From NCBI GenBank assembly GCA_027451665.1, contig DAIDIW010000004.1, positions 1 through 36,354 of the forward strand: 36,354 nt of DNA, given 5' to 3'. Made by a program: the position numbers and the translations under genes. Shown one piece after another: positions 33,458 to 36,354 of the stretch. Below the pieces are notes generated by a model. That model made no database searches and was not told where the DNA came from. It saw only the letters and a program-made list of their open reading frames with translations. Source of the DNA: Candidatus Kaiserbacteria bacterium (GTDB lineage Bacteria > Patescibacteriota > Minisyncoccia > Phycocordibacterales > Phycocordibacteraceae). The stretch's first letter is position 1; the number at the start of each line of letters is the position of its first letter.

Positions 33458-34462
33458 ATGGGTATCCGCGAAGCCGAACCGCTGAGAGCGCACACCACCT
33501 TCAAGCTCGGCGGCCCGGCTACGCTCTTTGCGCAGGCTGAAGACATCGACGACTTGCAGCAGGCAGCCGCGCTCGCGAGCGAGCGCGGTCTTCCGCTCAA
33601 GGTCCTTGGTGGCGGAAGCAATCTTCTTGTGCCCGACGAAGGCGTGGAGGCGATCGTCGTGCGCTATGCGCCGCGAGAAGTCACGATCGAGGACGAGCTG
33701 CTTATTGCCGCTGCCGGCGCGCGCTGGGACGAGGTGGTCCGTGCGGCGGCTCGAGCGGGGCTCTGGGGAATCGAGAATCTTGCGGGCATCCCAGGCACGG
33801 TTGGCGGCGCAGTGGTACAGAACATCGGCGCCTACGGCGCCGAGCTGTCGGAGACCTTCGCCTATGCGGAGGTCTTCGATCGTATGACGGGCATGAGGCG
33901 GCGCGTCTTTAAAGAGGACGCGCGGTTCGCATACCGCATGAGTGCGTTCAAACAATCCCGACAGTACATCGTGCTGAGTGCGGCATTCATGCTCTCGCGC
34001 ACGCCCGCGCCTCGACTCGACTATAAAGATCTTCGCGCGGCGTACGAATCGGGGGAGCTGCTTGCGTCGCCCGACGAGATCGCACAGGCCGTTCGCGCCA
34101 TCCGCGCGAAGAAATTTCCGGATCTTTCGAAAGAGGGGACCGCGGGCTCTTTCTTCAAGAATCCGGTCATACCGGCGTCCGTCGCGGAAGATCTCCTTGC
34201 GCGCTATCCGCTCCTGCCGCACTTCGCGCAACCGGAGAGGACGGTCAAGCTGTCGCTCGCCTGGCTCCTCGATCACGCACTCTCCTTGAAAGGATTTTCC
34301 ATGGGTGGCGCGCGATTGTTTGAACGTCAGCCGCTCGTCATCGCAACCGACGCGTCGGCTACCGCGCATGACGTAGATGCGCTCGCGCGCGAAGTCGCGC
34401 TTCGCGTGCACGACGCTATCGGAGTGACGATCGAACGCGAAGTCGAGACGTTCGCACGCTGA
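33458..34462 (+). CDS. murB: UDP-N-acetylmuramate dehydrogenase
   Basis: HTTFKLGGPA, VLGGGSNLLVPDEG, LAGIPGTVGGAVVQNIGAYGAE, GTAGSFFKNPV. Confidence 0.93.
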   Translation: MGIREAEPLRAHTTFKLGGPATLFAQAEDIDDLQQAAALASERGLPLKVLGGGSNLLVPDEGVEAIVVRYAPREVTIEDELLIAAAGARWDEVVRAAARAGLWGIENLAGIPGTVGGAVVQNIGAYGAELSETFAYAEVFDRMTGMRRRVFKEDARFAYRMSAFKQSRQYIVLSAAFMLSRTPAPRLDYKDLRAAYESGELLASPDEIAQAVRAIRAKKFPDLSKEGTAGSFFKNPVIPASVAEDLLARYPLLPHFAQPERTVKLSLAWLLDHALSLKGFSMGGARLFERQPLVIATDASATAHDVDALAREVALRVHDAIGVTIEREVETFAR

Positions 34463-34526
34463 CGATTCTTTTTTCGCGTATTGCGCGCAATTTGCTTTCG
34501 CAACATCGCGCAATCGTGCGCGCAAG

Positions 34527-34535
34527 TTATCCACA
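34527..34535 (+). promoter_or_regulatory. DnaA-box match TTATCCACA
   Basis: Exact match to the 9-mer E. coli consensus, in an AT-rich palindrome-bearing intergenic region. Confidence 0.4.
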
Positions 34536-34540
34536 CAACG

Positions 34541-34567
34541 AATATTTTTTCACCATAAAAAAATATT
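34541..34567. other. AT-rich inverted repeat
   Basis: AATATTTTTT-caccata-AAAAAATATT, 10-bp stem. Confidence 0.6.
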
Positions 34568-34659
34568 TGCGCGCAATAATACATACATAACATTCGTAGA
34601 CGAGTTCATTCGTATGCGAGTGGGTCGAATATCAGCCCTCATTTCTAATCGCAACCAAC

Positions 34660-34761
34660 ATGGCAGCAAAGAAGCGTAAGGCAGCGAAAAAGAAGACCGC
34701 GAAGCGCAAGACCGCCAAGAAGACGGCGAAGCGCAAGACCGCGAAGCGCCGCCGCCGCTAA
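34660..34761 (+). CDS. Histone H1-like Lys/Arg-rich small protein (33 aa)
   Basis: Translates as MAAKKRKAAKKKTAKRKTAKKTAKRKTAKRRRR*; followed by a 14-bp terminator. Not in the supplied ORF track (too short). Confidence 0.75.
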   Translation: MAAKKRKAAKKKTAKRKTAKKTAKRKTAKRRRR

Positions 34762-34776
34762 TCGGCGTGGTCGCGA

Positions 34777-34806
34777 GAAAAACGCTCCTTCCAAGGAGCG
34801 TTTTTC
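34777..34806. terminator. Bidirectional-type terminator
   Basis: GAAAAACGCTCCTT-cc-AAGGAGCGTTTTTC, 14-bp perfect stem with T run. Confidence 0.8.
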
Positions 34807-34891
34807 ATTGGTGCCATACCGCAAAAACGCCAAAGACTTTCGTGCGCGGCAACACTCGCCAACCGCTACTTTGCGGGGTATAGTGCGCTCC

Positions 34892-36354
34892 ATGTTCAGT
34901 CTCTCGAATTTCTTCGCTAAGAACCAATCCGCAGCCTTTCTGAAGGAAGCGGCTCCGGTCGTCTCGGCGGTGAACCAGCATTCTGCCGAGCTTGAGCCGC
35001 TCCCGGATGAGGAGGTGAAGCGGCGGTTTGAGGAGGTTAAAATGCGCGCGCTTGCTAACGGCGGCGCCACGCCCGAGGACCTTCCGCTCATCTTCGCGCT
35101 CGTGCGCGAGGCGGGACGCCGCACGCTCGCGCAGCGCCACTTCGATGTGCAGCTCATCGGCGGCCTTGCGCTCGCGCAAGGCAAGATTGCCGAGATGCGT
35201 ACCGGCGAGGGTAAAACGCTGGTCGCGACGTTGCCGACGACTTTCCATGCGCTTGCGGGGAAGGGCGTGCAGGTGGTGACCGTGAATGACTACCTCGCAC
35301 GGCGCGATGGCGCGTGGATGGGACAGGTATACGCATTCCTCGGCCTTTCCGTCGGCATCGTCACCTCCACCGGTGCGTACCTGTATGATCCGTCGCACGT
35401 CGAGGCGAAAGAGGATGCGGAGCGGGACGCGGAGGGATCTTTCCGCGTTTTCTATGATTTTCTCCGCCCGGTGACGAAGAAGGAGGCATATGCCGCCGAT
35501 ATCACGTACGCGACCAACAACGAGCTCGGCTTCGATTATCTCCGCGACAATACCGCGTACGATCCGTCGCAGATCGTGCAGCGCGGCTTCTACTACGCGG
35601 TGGTAGACGAAGTGGACTCGATTTTGATCGACGAAGCGCGCACGCCGCTTATCATCAGCGGACCGGCGGGCGATTCCGAGAATCTCTACCAGCGCTTCGC
35701 GCAGATCGTCAGTGCGTTCGCGGAGGACGAAGACTATACGGTCGACGAGAAGCAGAAGGCCATCCAGATAACGGATGCGGGCATGAAGAAGGCCGAAGAA
35801 GCGCTCGGCATGGAGAATATCTATACGGAAGGCGGCGTGAAGTATGCGCACCATCTTGAGACGGCCGTCCGCGCGAAGGCGCTCTTCCATAAGGATAAGG
35901 AGTACGTGGTGAAAGAAGGAGAGATCATTATCGTGGACGAGTTCACCGGACGGCTCCAGCCCGGACGTCGCTGGTCCGAAGGCCTCCATCAGGCCATCGA
36001 GGCGAAGGAAGGCGTTATGGTGAAGGAGGAGACACGCACGTACGCGAGCGTCACGTTCCAGAATCTCTTCCGCATGTATGAGCGGCTCGCCGGCATGACC
36101 GGTACGGGCGTCTCGAGCGAAGAGGAGTTCTATACGGTATACGAACTCGAGGTGGTCGCCGTTCCGACGAACCGCCCGGTGCAACGCAAGGATCTCGATG
36201 ATCTCATCTTCCAGACGGCTGCGGGCAAATACCGCGCGCTTGCGCGAGACGTGAAGGCCAAGCACGAGAAGGGGCAGCCAGTCTTGGTGGGCACCGTTTC
36301 GATTGAGGATAACGAGGTGGTGAGCAACAGTCTCCGCGACGCGGGAATCCCGCA
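34892..36354 (+). CDS. secA: Preprotein translocase subunit SecA, 5' part (runs off window)
   Basis: Own translation from ATG 34892: GGLALAQGKIAEMRTGEGKTLVATLP, VTVNDYLARRDGAWMG, YATNNELGFDYLRDN, VDEVDSILIDEARTPLIISGP. Absent from the ORF track because no stop lies in the window. TATAGT 34879-34884 is 7 nt upstream. Confidence 0.95.
   Translation, partial: MFSLSNFFAKNQSAAFLKEAAPVVSAVNQHSAELEPLPDEEVKRRFEEVKMRALANGGATPEDLPLIFALVREAGRRTLAQRHFDVQLIGGLALAQGKIAEMRTGEGKTLVATLPTTFHALAGKGVQVVTVNDYLARRDGAWMGQVYAFLGLSVGIVTSTGAYLYDPSHVEAKEDAERDAEGSFRVFYDFLRPVTKKEAYAADITYATNNELGFDYLRDNTAYDPSQIVQRGFYYAVVDEVDSILIDEARTPLIISGPAGDSENLYQRFAQIVSAFAEDEDYTVDEKQKAIQITDAGMKKAEEALGMENIYTEGGVKYAHHLETAVRAKALFHKDKEYVVKEGEIIIVDEFTGRLQPGRRWSEGLHQAIEAKEGVMVKEETRTYASVTFQNLFRMYERLAGMTGTGVSSEEEFYTVYELEVVAVPTNRPVQRKDLDDLIFQTAAGKYRALARDVKAKHEKGQPVLVGTVSIEDNEVVSNSLRDAGIP

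Noticed and set aside
33449-34534. 361-aa minus-strand ORF antisense to murB
   Set aside because: Shadow ORF opposite murB.
34805-36265. 486-aa minus-strand ORF at the window end
   Set aside because: Antisense to secA, which the ORF track omits because it has no stop in the window.
1-36354. CRISPR arrays, transposases, integrases, phage genes
   Set aside because: No direct-repeat/spacer pattern and no recognisable mobile-element proteins were seen; the only clear tandem repeats are coding repeats in the surface fibre.

Overview
The window looks like a chromosomal segment of a Candidate Phyla Radiation (Patescibacteria/Parcubacteria-like) bacterium; this placement is an inference from gene content and style. 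Contents in order: the 3' end of a 16S rRNA gene with no 23S downstream; tRNA-Ile(GAT); a PrcB-like lipoprotein/secreted protein; murD-murC; a divergent YfiH/laccase-domain protein (minus strand); rsmI; a HerA/VirB4-type ATPase; a long surface-polysaccharide cluster (epimerase, many GT4 and GT2 glycosyltransferases, methyltransferases, asnB, a DUF2334-like deacetylase, a Wzx-like flippase, an O-antigen-ligase/TPR protein); a surface-protein block built around an 1104-aa fibre with an S74-type intramolecular chaperone; murB; a 33-aa histone-H1-like protein; and the 5' part of secA. Most interesting signal: the 16S 3' tail reads GGAACATATCCAATT where GGATCACCTCCTT is expected, so the canonical anti-Shine-Dalgarno CCTCC is missing. 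In agreement, most operon-leading genes have a -10 element (often GCTANNNT) only 6-13 nt upstream of the ATG, which predicts leaderless mRNAs, and operon-internal genes mostly start by overlapping or abutting the previous stop codon. Three genes that lack recognisable homologs or are divergent carry SD-like purine tracts, which is the main counter-evidence. Other leads: a DnaA-box/palindrome-rich intergenic region upstream of the H1-like gene, a possible attenuator, a tandem glycosyltransferase fusion, and a compositional mosaic in the polysaccharide cluster.
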